From Blastobasis lacticolella (Eukaryota; Arthropoda; Insecta; Lepidoptera; Blastobasidae): DNA of 64,000 nt. Where the stretch lies: the NCBI GenBank assembly GCA_905147135.1, contig LR990050.1, positions 136,501-200,500 on the forward strand, read 5' to 3'. The notes beneath the pieces are model-generated. The model was not told where the DNA came from. It made no database searches and was given only the letters and a program-made list of their open reading frames with translations. Of the stretch, positions 10,503-21,450 are shown one piece after another; positions within the stretch are counted from its first letter, which is position 1, and every line of letters starts with the position of its first letter. A program made the position numbers and the translations under genes.

Positions 10503-12707
10503 TCACCGCCGCCTATGGACATCAGCAACACCAGGGGAGTCACAAATGCGTTGCCCGCCTCTGAAGAGATCTCTAATATACCTCTTGAACGATCCCATGT
10601 CATAGTCCAAAGGAAACACTGTGGCTGGGAGCTCATTCCACATCCGAATCGTACGAGCGAGAAACGTTCTTTCAAACCTTCGCGTGGAGACCAACAGAGG
10701 GTCTACGTAGTGGGGATGAGTACCCAGCCCACGGCGGGTGGTGCGATGGCGGAATTGTGCTGTTGGCACCAGATCGAAAAGTTCCCCGGAACACTCCTCA
10801 TTGTACAGCCGGTAGAACACACACAGGGAGCCAAAGTCCCTTCGGTTAGCCAGTGGTTCTAATTTGCTTGTTTGTATGGGATCGTCGACAATTCGAACGG
10901 CACGTCTCTGTATGGAGTCCAGAGGATTAAGCAGGTCGGCAGTTTCGCCGGCCCAAAGATGGGAACAATACTCCATATGAGGCCGCACCTGCGCCTTGTA
11001 CAGCAGCAGGCGCTGCCCTGGGGTGAAGTACCGCTTGGACCGGTTAAGCACTCCAAGCTTTTTCGAAGCCAGTTTGGCTTTACCTTCTAGGTGACTCCGG
11101 AATCGCACGCTATCCGATATGTCGACACCAAGGATCCCAATACTATTTGAGATGGAAAGGGGTGTTCCTTGGAACTGCGGCACCATGACAAAAGGATCCT
11201 TTTTGGCAGAAAATGCGCAGACCTGTGTCTTCGAGGGGTTGAATTCCACCAGGTTCAGTCTGCCCCAGTGAGCAACTTGCTCCAAGGAGTGTTCAATCTC
11301 TGACACAAGTCTTATTCGGCTTTCCGACACCACGGAACGAGGGGTATTCGCACGTCCAGTATAACGAGCATCTCCAGTACTGTCATCTGCATAGCAGTGA
11401 ATACTGGGAATATTCAGCATATCATTGATATGCAGAAGAAACAGCGTGGGAGATAGCACTGAACCTTGGGGTACTCCAGCATTAATGGTCTTGGTATCGG
11501 AGCAGCATCCGTCGACAACGACTTGGATGCTCCGTCCAGACAGAAAGCTGGATACCCAATTGCAGAGCCCCTCGGGGATACCGTACTTCAGGAGTTTTGT
11601 TAGCAGTGCCCTGTGCCAGACCCGATCAAATGCCTTGGCTATATCAAGACTGACAGCCAGAGCCTCCCCCTTGCTCTCGACGGCCTCAGCCCACCGGTGT
11701 GTTAGGTACACGAGAAGGTCACCAGCTGAGCGACCATGGCGAAAGCCATATTGACGGTCACTGATCAGCTGGCGGTCCTCTAGGTATCCGAGGAGCTGGA
11801 TATTGATAACCCGCTCCATCACCTTAGAGAGCAAGGAGGTTACCGCTATAGGCCTGTAATTTGATGGGTCTGAATTATCACCCTTCTTGGGTATCGGATG
11901 CACAAGGGCTAGCTTCCACGAAGACGGCACCGTTCCAGAGGTGTAGGAAAGCTTGAATAGGCGCATTAACACGGGAGACAACTCGGGAGCACACTTTTTG
12001 AGAACAATAGCCGGAATGCCATCAGGTCCACTGGACTTCCGGATGTCAAGGGAGAGAAGCACACGTCTTATGATTTTTTGGGTGAAACGAACCTCGGGCA
12101 TGATGCCCTCACACCGTGAGATGGTAGGCGGTGCAGCTCCCCCATCATCCAGAGTTGAGTTATGAGCAAAGAGATTTCCCAAGAGATCGGCTTTCTCCTT
12201 TGCTGTGTGGGCTAATTGGTCATCCGGCTTGCGCAAAGGTGGAAAGGTGGTCCGACAAAAGTTCCCCTTAACAGCTTTGGAGAGAGACCAAAAAGCACGG
12301 CTCCCAGAGGGGTAGCTGATTAGTTTCTCTCCAATTCCGCCGATGAATTTAAATTTTGCTCTGGCCATCACCCTCTTTGTAGACCTCGATACAGCGTTGT
12401 ACTTTTTCCTCAAAATGTGGGTGTTAGGGTCCTTCTGGGCCCGAGCCACTGTCCAGGCACGAAAAGCATTCTGCTTGAGGCGAGTTGCCTCAGCACTAGG
12501 CCTGTCATACCAGGGCTGACTCTTGCCGCCGAGACGGACTACAGAGGACGGAATAAAACACTCCATTCCCTGCAGTATGACGTCAGCTACAGCAGCAGCA
12601 CAGATGTTGGTGTCATTTGAGGAGAAGCAAAGCTGCATCCACGGGTACGACGCGAAGAATTCTCGCAATCCATCCCAGTCTGCTGAACCATAATGCCATA
12701 CCTTGCG
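10503..12707 (-). CDS. LINE reverse transcriptase region (3' part of the split ORF)
   Basis: About 734 codons follow, in the same frame, the stop that ends the endonuclease part. There is no convincing start codon of its own. The first codons are RKVWHYGSADWDGLREFF, so the frame most likely continued from the upstream domain. Counting from the TTG at 12,668, reverse transcriptase blocks appear in order: SSGPDGIPA near residue 213, NYRPIAVTS near 270, QYGFRHGRSAGD near 306, motif A with LDIAKAFD (Asp342, Asp348), GVPQGSVLSPTLF near 398 and the active site YADD (Tyr426-Asp429). A C-terminal domain with LNRSKRYFTPGQ, YKAQVRPHMEYCSHLWAG and RTIRMWNELP follows. The frame ends in the element's tail with TGA at 10,503. 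The enzyme would copy element RNA at a nicked target. All key residues are present. Confidence 0.9.
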   Translation of the reverse strand, partial: RKVWHYGSADWDGLREFFASYPWMQLCFSSNDTNICAAAVADVILQGMECFIPSSVVRLGGKSQPWYDRPSAEATRLKQNAFRAWTVARAQKDPNTHILRKKYNAVSRSTKRVMARAKFKFIGGIGEKLISYPSGSRAFWSLSKAVKGNFCRTTFPPLRKPDDQLAHTAKEKADLLGNLFAHNSTLDDGGAAPPTISRCEGIMPEVRFTQKIIRRVLLSLDIRKSSGPDGIPAIVLKKCAPELSPVLMRLFKLSYTSGTVPSSWKLALVHPIPKKGDNSDPSNYRPIAVTSLLSKVMERVINIQLLGYLEDRQLISDRQYGFRHGRSAGDLLVYLTHRWAEAVESKGEALAVSLDIAKAFDRVWHRALLTKLLKYGIPEGLCNWVSSFLSGRSIQVVVDGCCSDTKTINAGVPQGSVLSPTLFLLHINDMLNIPSIHCYADDSTGDARYTGRANTPRSVVSESRIRLVSEIEHSLEQVAHWGRLNLVEFNPSKTQVCAFSAKKDPFVMVPQFQGTPLSISNSIGILGVDISDSVRFRSHLEGKAKLASKKLGVLNRSKRYFTPGQRLLLYKAQVRPHMEYCSHLWAGETADLLNPLDSIQRRAVRIVDDPIQTSKLEPLANRRDFGSLCVFYRLYNEECSGELFDLVPTAQFRHRTTRRGLGTHPHYVDPLLVSTRRFERTFLARTIRMWNELPATVFPLDYDMGSFKRYIRDLFRGGQRICDSPGVADVHRRR

Positions 12708-13469
12708 TTACCCATTGGGGCGAGCCCGTTCGGGTATAGCAAGAGGCTTCTCAGAACGGACCAGGCAGTGGTCTGATGTCCCAAGAGGGGCATCGACGGA
12801 CACCTGATAACCGTCTGGGTGGGTGGTGAGCAGAAGGTCTAATAAAGAGGGTTCACGGCCCACAACATCCGGTAAGTAGGTGGGTTCTGACACTAGTTGC
12901 GTGAGACCATGGGCCAGAGAAAATTCATGGGCGGACCTCCCGGCCGGGTTAGTTGGACGGCTTGACCCTAGCCACTCGGTGTGGTGACCGTTAAAGTCTC
13001 CTAGGACTACCAACTCGGCTGAAGGATACCGCTCAAAGACTTTGTCGGTAGCGCATTGTATGTGCTCGAAGAACCGATTTGTCTCACCTACGCCGTGACG
13101 GTTGTTGTATAGGCATGCGTAGACACGGGATAGACCCCCCTGTTCTACGCACACCCATACCACAGATTCGTCACTTAGTTCTATGGCATTAAGACGTCGA
13201 CAGCAGATATCACCTCTGACGAATAGGCACACACCAGCGCGAAGTAAAAACCTGTGTTCCAATTTGTATCCAGGATAGTGAAGATACGAAGTGTCAGCCG
13301 GAGGTGATATCTGTGTTTCCGTCAGGAAAAGTAAGGCGGGCTTCGCCGTCTCTAGGTGGTGATGTACGGCGTTCAGATTGGAGTGTAGACCCCTGATACT
13401 ACAAAAGTCCACTCGAAGTGTGGAAAGGGGTGCCGCTGAGAGAACCTTACTTTTATTTTTCCTTGCCAT
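12708..13469 (-). CDS. LINE apurinic-type endonuclease (5' part of the split ORF)
   Basis: 253 codons from ATG at 13,469 to TAA at 12,708; this ATG is the first after an in-frame stop near 13,511. The residues expected of an APE-type LINE endonuclease are visible: TETQ (Glu51), YNNRHG (Tyr121), LGDFNGHH (Asp158, Asn160), LLDLLL (Asp211) and TSDHC (Ser232-Asp233-His234). This domain nicks target DNA for target-primed reverse transcription. The final residues RARPNG run straight into TAA, after which the same frame continues into the reverse transcriptase. The natural protein was therefore probably one polypeptide of about 990 residues. Apart from this stop the domain looks intact. Confidence 0.9.
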   Translation of the reverse strand: MARKNKSKVLSAAPLSTLRVDFCSIRGLHSNLNAVHHHLETAKPALLFLTETQISPPADTSYLHYPGYKLEHRFLLRAGVCLFVRGDICCRRLNAIELSDESVVWVCVEQGGLSRVYACLYNNRHGVGETNRFFEHIQCATDKVFERYPSAELVVLGDFNGHHTEWLGSSRPTNPAGRSAHEFSLAHGLTQLVSEPTYLPDVVGREPSLLDLLLTTHPDGYQVSVDAPLGTSDHCLVRSEKPLAIPERARPNG

Positions 13470-14125
13470 TTGTGATAATATTAAATTTGGGGATGTAGAG
13501 GAGCGCTAAAACATCGGTATTCAGCAGGGCAAGGTCGTTTTGCTTCTGAACGCTGCAGAGAGATGGGTTATGTGAAAAGTTGGCACGGGGGACGGAAGGG
13601 CCCCCGATCCCCCCTGAATATACCTGCCGGGTCCACTCCGGTCTCCTACCCCGGCACGACAGACATATTCAGGATTTTTCGCACAGTTGGCGGGACAGCC
13701 TCCCGGGCCGGAGATTAAAAGCGATGCCCGGGTTCGGGTCCCCTACTAACCGGCGGGCGGCCAGCGACGAGCCGTTTCATCGGGTCTCCCTGGCCCCCGC
13801 GCCAACCTGTCACGCCCAACCCTCTAGCATATCCAACACAAAACTGGGACCTGCAGGATACCAACATTATAGCACTCGGACAAAGGGGGGAATGGCTCAC
13901 GGAGTACTCTGACGGAACACAGCCCAGGGGCTGCTTAGCGCCATGCAGACTCATCTCCGTGGGTGGTCGCTAGCCATGCGGGCCGAGGCCCTACCACCAA
14001 GCAATTTCGGCTGCACTCTTCGCACCACCCGGGGGTCACGTGTAGGGTCTCTAGGGTATAGCCTACGGACGTGGTGCAGCAAGACCCCCGACTACTTATC
14101 GTCATTTCTAAATGTAGACACAGAA
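13470..14125 (-). other. GC-rich 5' leader of the LINE
   Basis: About 650 bp upstream of the endonuclease ATG, much more GC-rich than the flanks. It probably carries the internal promoter that LINEs of this kind use. Overlapping frames of up to 110 codons exist on both strands but none resembles ORF1. The outer boundary, near 14,090-14,130, is judged from the drop in GC and a possible target-site copy, so it is approximate. Confidence 0.6.
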
Positions 14126-15535
14126 ACGGACAGATCTATAAACTAAGAAATTGGCATTGTTATTATTATTGGAAAATTCGTGGGGTTTTGGCAGCAGTTA
14201 AACATTGCTAGCGACAATTATTGAACCAGAGCGTAGGTATTGACGGTGGTCGCCGCCCGCTGCGCCGGCCCTGTCATTGTCACTTCTGCATAATCAAGTG
14301 CCACTAACACCGACCCAATTAGTAAATTGTATCGCTTCTGGAGAACAGCAGTTAGATGTGCACTTAGGTACACCACATATCTATATTTGTCTCCAAACCC
14401 GTTCAATTCTTGGCTCAGTAGCCACCGTTATGCAGCGGTTACTAGCGGGTGGGAAGTAACTACATCAGATAACAATTTTGTACCACAACAGCTGTAGTGG
14501 TCGTACTAAGATAAAAACCACTAATTAATATACAGGATAGACGTTTGGTATGGGTACCAATACCAAATACGATAGGTTTTAAAAAATAAATTCAAATCCC
14601 ATGCAAAAAAATATGACGTCATTACTGGGAATATTTGTAAGAATTACCGCTCAAAATGATTGTTGTAACCTAAAGTACCCGTGTACCAAACACCTAACCT
14701 TTACCTACATCGATTTGCGGTTTCCTATCAATATTTGCTTTGTACGCCATCCACTACTGCATAATTTAAAAATCTGAAAATTGGACCCGTCAGCGTTAGA
14801 GTTACTGTATTCACAAGCAGCTAGGCATAACATTCGTCCCGAAAAAGTGGACGAATGTCCCGAAAAAAAAATCGAAATCCCCAAAGCATTCGAGGTCTAC
14901 GGGTAAAAACCGAACCAGTTAGTTCTCAAATAAAGTGAGGATTGTCAATTCGGTAGTTTTCCAGGAGAGCGCCCGGAGGGGAGGAACGGGGGAGGGGGAA
15001 GGGGGAGCGGGCAGCCAGAATCATACCCGGCCCCGGAGTCAGCCACGGGATCAAATGGCTTTCAGACTTGAGTTCCCCACTCATTGAATTGAGCGTTATC
15101 CGGGAATGTGGGCACATTAAAATGCAAAGGGAAAGCTCAAAATTTCATACCCAATATGCAGCGCCGACAATTCAATATTTATTTTAAACTTCGACATGTG
15201 CTTGGTGTTCAACGTTGCGCGCAAACCGCCACCGCCACCGCCGCTGGTGTAAATCGTAGAATCTTTCTTCGCGCGTTCGGATCAGATTGTTTTACTATAG
15301 GGTGTGCTTTACTGGAGCCAACGGATGCCGTTTTTTTTATTTATTAAGGGTCGAAAACTCTGAAAATATTATTTTGCAATGAAGATAAAATGTTTGTTAA
15401 CGAACAGAAAGCAATTAGAGGAACATTATTGGAATAAACGATTCAAACGAAACAAAAAACACAAACTTTTCCGGGTTCAGTAACATTATTGCTTATTTAA
15501 GAGTAGTCAGAGTGGTACTGTAGTGGTACTACAAA
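14126..15535. other. Unassigned; one purine-rich patch
   Basis: Mainly AT-rich and without recognised features. Positions about 14,965-15,030 form a G/A-rich run and 15,224-15,245 a short CCACCG-type run. Confidence 0.4.
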
Positions 15536-15610
15536 CGTCCATAGGCTGCTGTGACTGCTTACCATCAGGCAGGCCGTAAGCTTGTTTGCCACTTTGGTGG
15601 TATAAAAAAA
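15536..15610 (+). mobile_element. LINE 3' tail fragment
   Basis: CGTCCATAGGCTGCTGTGAC, CCATCAGGCAGGC, TTGTTTGCC and a short poly(A) near 15,604 match the 3' tail of LINE relatives, closest to 24,160-24,212. Only the last 75 bp remain. Confidence 0.75.
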
Positions 15611-16504
15611 GTTATAAAAATAGATTTGTATGAAAGAACACGATTCCACAGCGAAAAATGAATCTCACAATTATTCAATGTCGGGAAGTTACTATCAGAC
15701 TAGATTCTGATCAGTAAAGTTATCATAGAAGTTTCATGATAAAAACGAAAATTGGAGTGTTTATAATATGTAAAAACAACAAAACAGCACACAACTCGGA
15801 AACAAAAGCTAAAACAGTAATTTCCTGTTTAGCGCAGTGAGTAGGCGTCTTGTCGGGCGTCTACCGCGAATAGAGCGCCTGAAAGTGATAGAATATACAT
15901 AAATAAATAAGGAAGAAAGAGATAAGAGAATTTTAAACAAATTTTGAATTTGGCAAAGAGACGTGAAAAAATATTTTGTTTAGCGGGAAAATAATTACAC
16001 ACAAATATAAATATAAGTTAAAATGATGACAGTATGGAAAGATCACAAGATGACCGCTGCTTGTTTTTCATTATTTGAAGATAATCAGAATAACAACAAA
16101 TCAGACTAGCGTGAGAGTGGTTTGCTTTAATATCCTTACACGTCTCCGCAACTCGCTGACTGCCTTTATCACCTACGTTTGCCGCCAAAATTGTTCATCA
16201 CATATTCAGAGGCGATAACTCACATTTTTGCTAGAAGAGCAGTTCAACTCGTGCGGTGCTCGTCGGCACACTCGATTAGGCGCGAGCAGCCGCGGCGCTC
16301 GCGGCGCACACACCTCATTGCACGACCCGCCCTCAGCCACTCCGCATCATCTAATTGACTTTACAACATTCCCCTCACATACAGTAAAATTCATCCATTG
16401 AGCATATTCTTGCCCAGTACCGACCGTGTAAATACACCCTTAATTGGGGTACGTATTGAAGCATCGCTTTTGTATACGTGTCAAATGGTTTGTATTGTGT
16501 ATGT
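15611..16504. other. Unassigned AT-rich sequence with one GC patch
   Basis: No gene or repeat recognised. A GC-rich patch lies at about 16,250-16,330. Confidence 0.4.
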
Positions 16505-16775
16505 ATATGTCGTGTTGTGTCCGGCAGAGTAGAATAGCACCAACCCCTTACACTCATGGGTGTCGTACAAGGCGACTAATGTTTTCGAGGCAAAAGATCA
16601 AGAGTCTCCGTAATCTTGAAAATGGGCAGAGGATTTACCATTGTTATATTTAAACACTGAGATCTCCAACCCGCCTGCCAAGCGTGGAGATTATGGCAAT
16701 AACCTCCCCTTTCGTGGGAGAGGCCCTTAGTCCTGCAGTGGACTGTTACAGGCTGTGAGGATAATGATGTATATG
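16505..16775 (+). mobile_element. RTE-like LINE 3' end, copy 1 of a tandem pair
   Basis: CCGGCAGAGTAGAATAGCAC, a TACAAGGCGACTAATG block, AAGCGTGGAGATTATGGC and AGTCCTGCAGTGGACTGTTA are shared with 16,790-17,005, 18,823-18,993 and, in part, 28,775-28,840. The last coding words (LSPAVDCYRL-like) and the GATAATGATG tail fit the end of an RTE-type LINE. Confidence 0.7.
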
Positions 16776-16789
16776 TAGCCATTTTGCGT

Positions 16790-17005
16790 CTGGCATACAG
16801 CACCTACCCTCGTTTTCACGGGGGTCGCACAAGGCGACTAATGTCTTTTTTTATAAATACAGACCAGCATAAAACGAGTAACGGTGTATTTCGATTTGTG
16901 TTTGCAACAATGCGAAATCCAACTCGCCTGGCAGGCGTGGAGACTACGGCAAAATCATCCACCGATGTGGACGATGCTCAAGCCCACCAGTGGGCTATTA
17001 CGCAG
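16790..17005 (+). mobile_element. RTE-like LINE 3' end, copy 2 of a tandem pair
   Basis: Same order of blocks as copy 1 (AGCACCTACC, CGCACAAGGCGACTAATGTC, GGCGTGGAGACTACGGC, CACCAGTGGGCTATTACG). Here a stretch with no counterpart in the sister copy lies between the GACTAATG and GTGGAGA blocks. It lies in the same orientation and directly after copy 1. Confidence 0.65.
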
Positions 17006-17817
17006 TGTTGACACAAGACGTCAATCTATTGATGAGTTGTGTGTAGTATGTTGTGTTTTCGGGGCGTTGATTGTGCGGATTCATTGCGTGGGCGGCCGCG
17101 GCGAGCGAGCGCCGGTAAATACATAATGCCCTATTAGCGGCGAATACCGGAGCCGCCATTTGCATGTCAAAGCGCTAAACGACGCCGGACCTCGCTCCGC
17201 GCTAGACGCTAGACGTCGTTGGTAGCCGTTCCTAGCAGCAATCGGAAAGCAAATATTACACCATATATTCAAAATGTCTCATATCTTCGAGTGTTATAAC
17301 TTGGTGCAACTGAAATGGCGCCAAGATTTGATATAAAGAACTTTGGTAGAACTCCATTGAAAAGCATTTTACGAGTAAATGGAAACTATTGTTAACAGAA
17401 GGGTTAATTAACACAACGTAAATTCGGAAAATCGATTTATTATTTTATCACAACTTCATAAGCACGAGAATACCGTCGAACTCTCTACGCTCAAAACCCA
17501 ATCAAACTCCACCGCGTCACCGCAACAAGATACCCGCTATTTTAACGAAAAATAATCAAACAGAATGTCTACCCACATCACCCCTCAAATAAATCAACAC
17601 AATACTTCTAATATTCCAATTAAACTAATCATTCGCGAGTAATTCCCATATGACAAGGTTATGAACGATTTTATAGCACAGCTCAGCTCAGCAATTAATT
17701 AATGCAGCACAGTATTTAAACAGTACAGCTCAGCATTTCTAGCAGCTAGCAGCTGAGCGAAACAACTCAACTCTCTTTCTTTTACACTATTAAATTAAAT
17801 ACAGGCCGATTCCTTAG
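17006..17817. other. Unassigned; CAGCTCAG-rich patch
   Basis: No gene recognised. Around 17,675-17,760 the words CAGCTCAG and GCAGCTAGCAG recur, giving a degenerate short repeat. Confidence 0.4.
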
Positions 17818-18012
17818 TACCTATGCCGGATATACTGTGTATAAAGCTCAAGTTAGGCCCCGCATGGAGTTCCCGTATCTGGGCTGGGTCGCCTTAGTAT
17901 CAGGCAGCTTCTTCCACCGAGGCTCGTACGACCACGCTATGAAACGAGCTTCCCGCAGTGGTATTTCCAGACCATTACACCATTGAATCCTTCAAGAAAC
18001 AAGCCTCTCATA
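17818..18012 (+). pseudogene. LINE reverse transcriptase C-terminal scrap with internal deletion
   Basis: Plus-strand LYKAQVRPRMEFPYLGWVAL (17,837 onward) matches the YKAQVRPHMEY block of the intact LINE. It then jumps to sequence near the element's end (a PDHYTIESFKK-like segment) and a short poly(A) at about 18,012. Several hundred bases of the family are missing in between. Confidence 0.75.
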
Positions 18013-18396
18013 AAAAAATAATTATTGGAAGTAGCTTCGAACAATAGTTTGTGTTTTACGTTAAAGACTTTCAAAAATCTGCCCATATTTTGATATGCTA
18101 CAAAATACAAAAATTTAAAAATTAATCACACAAAGTAAGGAAACATAAAAAAATCCACTCAACACTAAATAAGTCACTCACTCTTCTTTAATTTTTCGCA
18201 AACACCGCCCTAATATAAAACAGGTAGCTGATGCTATCGCTATCGCTGAATCAGTCTTTATTTCATTGAGGAGTTGAACAAATATAGACTCAAACACATT
18301 TTAACCCTATTCGCCAAGAAATAAGGGTATTTTTTTCTTAACTAGATTGTAGAGCTTGCCTTTTTAGGTTCGTATTTGACTAAAACTCATTTAGTT

Positions 18397-18590
18397 TGAA
18401 GGATAAGGTAGCCAGCGAAACTACAGGCATGAAGCATTTCATCTTAGTCCTGACAGTGACAACGCACCTGCGGTTTTGCATTTTGGTTACCTATAACCTA
18501 AATGTTAGAATCGTACATATTATAGGCGACAGTTACCACTTAAAATCAGGTGGGCTGTCTGCTCGCTTGTCACTGAGAAACATAAAAAGT
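18397..18590 (+). repeat. Repeat B, 3' half
   Basis: GAAGGATAAGGTAGCCAGCG, a TCTTAGTCCTGACAGTGAC block, GCGACAGTTACCACTTA and GTGGGCTGTCTGCTCG, ending in ACATAAAAAG. These blocks occur in the reverse orientation at 28,338-28,500 and 35,877-36,420. Poly(A)-ended and non-coding, it is either a SINE or a LINE tail. Confidence 0.75.
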
Positions 18591-18822
18591 CATAATTTCG
18601 AATTGGTGGTTGTTTGATTAAGAGTGCGATATAACACTTGTCCACCGATCACGTTCTATTAATGCAGCAGTGAAATACGGGACAGCGACGTTGCCCACCA
18701 ACCAAACAGCGCTGACTTACAATCAAAAGAGTCTTAACAATTCTAAAGTGGTCACCTGATTTGTCTCTTGTATGTTTCTATACCTACAGAAAAATTTGCA
18801 ATTTTCAAGTTAAAAAATGTCC

Positions 18823-18993
18823 GTGTGGTATCCGGCAGAGTAGAATAGCACCATACCACACTCGTGGGTGCGTACGAGGCGATTTATGTTTTCGAGGCAA
18901 AAGATCTAGCGTATCCAAGCGTGGAGATTATGGCTTACCTTTCGTAGAAGAGGTCCCAAGTCCTGCAGTGGGCTATTATAGGCTGTTGTAATG
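18823..18993 (+). mobile_element. RTE-like LINE 3' end
   Basis: Third copy of the element seen at 16,505 and 16,790, with an internal deletion between the GCAAAAGATCTAGCG and AAGCGTGGAGATTATGGC blocks. It ends AGTCCTGCAGTGGGCTATTA and GGCTGTTG. Confidence 0.7.
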
Positions 18994-19691
18994 AGTTAAA
19001 AAATTAAATCGAGAAACAAGTTAATTAAGAGTAATTATATACCTAGGAGAAACAGACACGGGGATCGTGTACATTGTCGTTATGTCGCGTCGGTGGGTAC
19101 CAATTAGTGTAGTAATATGTCAAGACGCAGGTTGTAGAGGAGATGGGGAGAGAATAAGTGCGTGTACGTATATGCATGAGGGGGCCCCCTTCAGAGGTCA
19201 TGGTATCTACTCGCAAAACGCGGACGCGCCAAAGCGCAGGCCCTGGTAAGCGCTGCTATACTTCTGTAGTTGAACTTTGTATTCCGGTTTGACTACTGTA
19301 AATAGTTTTGGTTTTTTGTTTCTGTATGGTAGTCGTTGCTGTTTTTAGTCTATATTCAATTTTGTATGAAGTGCACATTTCACATCGCGCTTAGGTACAA
19401 AATCTGTTTACACTATATTTAGGCATTTTATTGTCAATTGCAAGGCTTACTCAGTATCAAACTTCAAAATGGATTTAATATGGCGATTCAACTTTTTGAA
19501 GGTGTTAACATGATGTATAATTTGTTTCGAAGGTACAAATTGAATGCAAAAATTAATTTCAATTCTCTATTTATCTACTAACTACGACTAATTCAGAAAC
19601 ATCGCTTCCGTAATTCACACTGTACCTACAATAAAAAAGTCGTCTTACTTCAAGAGGCGAGATTTTTTTTTGCTGTCGCATCTGCGGGGCA
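18994..19691. other. Unassigned
   Basis: No recognised feature. A nine-T run lies near 19,664. Confidence 0.35.
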
Positions 19692-19778
19692 TTCCCGGGT
19701 GTTGCAGGTGTCCACGGGCGGGGGATCACTCTCCATGAGGTGCGGTGACCCACTTGCTCGTTCGCCTGCCCCTAAAGC
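19692..19778 (+). mobile_element. LINE 3' tail fragment
   Basis: GGGTGTTGCAGGTGTCCACG, GATCACT, CCATGAGGTG, GACCCACTTGCTCGTTCGCC correspond block by block to the tail of the intact LINE but with many changes, so it represents a sister family. Only the end is present. Confidence 0.65.
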
Positions 19779-19940
19779 ACAAAAACTCACGCAACGAATG
19801 TATGGCCGAGTTTCACCCGTACTATATAAATTGTAAAGTATTGTAGCCTAGTGAGACACATTTTACAAAAAACATTCACTTAAATTATTAAAGATCCTAA
19901 AATGATATTAAAAGGGAGTAGGTATAGGACTTACGTCGAT

Positions 19941-20280
19941 GAGAGCGTCAGCGATGCGTCTTGTAAGCAAAGGTTGCCGTCATGTACCAATCAATATTTT
20001 CTAAGTTATGTACGTTAGTTGAACACTAACCGATGCTCTTACGGTGAGGGAAAACAGGTTCTATAACCTGTTCTAAAACTGCACATTCAGACGACTGAAT
20101 GTGTAACCATGCTCCAATCTGGTTAGGATTTGCTGTTAGAAGTCAAGGAGGTCAGATGGAAGTCGCTCCACTGTAATTATCTGATCTGCCTATTCCTGGA
20201 TCATGGTCAAGGCGGAACCCGGGCCCTCGCTCGCGCCAGTGCACTACCGAGACACTAACGTGAAGATGATTATTATAGGA
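19941..20280 (+). mobile_element. tRNA-derived SINE with shortened head
   Basis: It opens with GAGCGTC and CTTGTAAGC, so most of the tRNA-like head is deleted. The body then follows the family: CATGTACCAAT, AGTTATGTACGTTAGTTGAA, CTCTTACGGTGAGGGAAAAC, ACTGAATGTGTAACCATG, TCCTGGATCATGGTCAAGGC and TAACGTGAAGATGATTATTA at the 3' end. Confidence 0.85.
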
Positions 20281-20984
20281 GTTATAAATGTAACAAACAC
20301 TAACACAGAGATAAAAAAGTAACACCAAAATGAAATGACCGTTACTAACTTAAACTGAACTCCTGAATAGTTAAACTGCTTATCTCACCCTGGAACAGGA
20401 CTTATGCCGCATAAAACATAGCATAAAGCAAAGCGCATTGTCTCGTGGACCGGAGGCGCCGGTTTGCTATCGCAACTGCGCAAAGCAGAACAAAGCACTC
20501 CCTATATTCTTCAAACGCTGTAGATTAGATACAATTAATTGATAGTGAACGCCGCGGATTGCAGCCTCGACGGGGGCGCTGCCAACAAATAAGTATGAAG
20601 CACATAGCCTGCCACAAATACTATTAGTATTCTACGCGCTAATAAAAGTTTAAAGGATATAGAATGCTTAATTTTACAATGGCAACGTGACTTTTTTTCT
20701 TTATCTTTTATCTTTTTTATTTTGTTTGAAATTGGGGGAGAACGAAACGTAAATACCTGTTTCTGAAAATAAAAGAAAATTATGCCGGACTACGAAAATA
20801 CTAGGATAGGACCGACGACAGTCAGCGCTCGTGACGATTGATCGTAGCTGTCAATGAAAATTTATGCATGGCGTAGATTTACGCACGAAGCAGTCATGCA
20901 TATTCTATAGTTGGTCGAGCCTAAGGTATAAGTACTTTCAAAACTACACAAGTTGTATTCGACATTTGAATTAGTTATAGGAGG
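20281..20984. other. Unassigned
   Basis: No recognised feature. GC content rises at about 20,440-20,580. Confidence 0.35.
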
Positions 20985-21450
20985 GAGTTGTGTCAGAATA
21001 GAGCAAAGTGGCAGTCCATAGTCCATAGTCTTTGCCTATCCCACCTGGGTACAGATTCTGGTGTGCAATGCAGTTGTTATTATGTTGCAATGTAACTGTG
21101 ATGTTACTATAACTACGTTGAGGTATCGAGTCAGTCCCAGCATCATCCCAGTTAAATTGCAGTTAAATCATTGTTCGTTGTAATCAGATTTCGTTGACAA
21201 AATTGAAGGCAGTTTGCAAGATGTTGTTGGCAAGATGCAACTTTATAATTTATTTATTTATTGGAGTACCAACAGCCATATAAAACCATAATACAACTAA
21301 AGTACCAGAAAACGAATTTTGGAAAAGTTCGAACTCATGAAAGTTGCAACTCAATTGTAATGTTACTGCAACTGAGACGATTTCCGTACCAGAATCGAAG
21401 CCCTGTGGGACAGAGGCGTGAGCTCTACGTATATGTGCTGTCCATTGAGC
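20985..21450 (+). mobile_element. RTE-like LINE tail, two separated fragments
   Basis: Positions 20,985-21,045 (GGGAGTTGTGTCAGAATAGA, AAAGTGGCAGTCCATAGTC) and 21,395-21,450 (CCTGTGGGACAGAGGCGTGA) correspond to adjacent parts of the RTE tail at 45,890-45,970. The intervening about 350 bp is either an insertion or the 3' end of the first copy followed by a second one. Weak inverted similarity around GATTCTGGT near both inner edges hints at a small inserted DNA element. Confidence 0.5.

Larger units (their letters stand above)
10433..14125 (-). mobile_element. Near-complete non-LTR retrotransposon (LINE), Jockey/CR1 supergroup
   Basis: Read on the minus strand the element runs from a GC-rich leader (about 14,125-13,470) through an endonuclease-reverse transcriptase frame (13,469-10,503) to a short 3' region and a run of about 20 A (10,453-10,433). 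No gag-like ORF1 is visible upstream. A possible imperfect target duplication is GATCTCTAACTA at the left and GATCTATAAACTA at about 14,127. The only lesion I can see in the main frame is one stop codon at 12,708-12,710. The clade (Jockey, CR1, L2 or Daphne) cannot be settled by eye. Truncated relatives with the same tail occur at 9,610, 27,876, 31,926, 47,852 and 63,485. Confidence 0.9.

Noticed and set aside
21045..21395. Small DNA transposon splitting an RTE tail
   Set aside because: Only weak inverted similarity around GATTCTGGT is visible, and two neighbouring RTE tail fragments explain the pattern as well; kept only as a remark.
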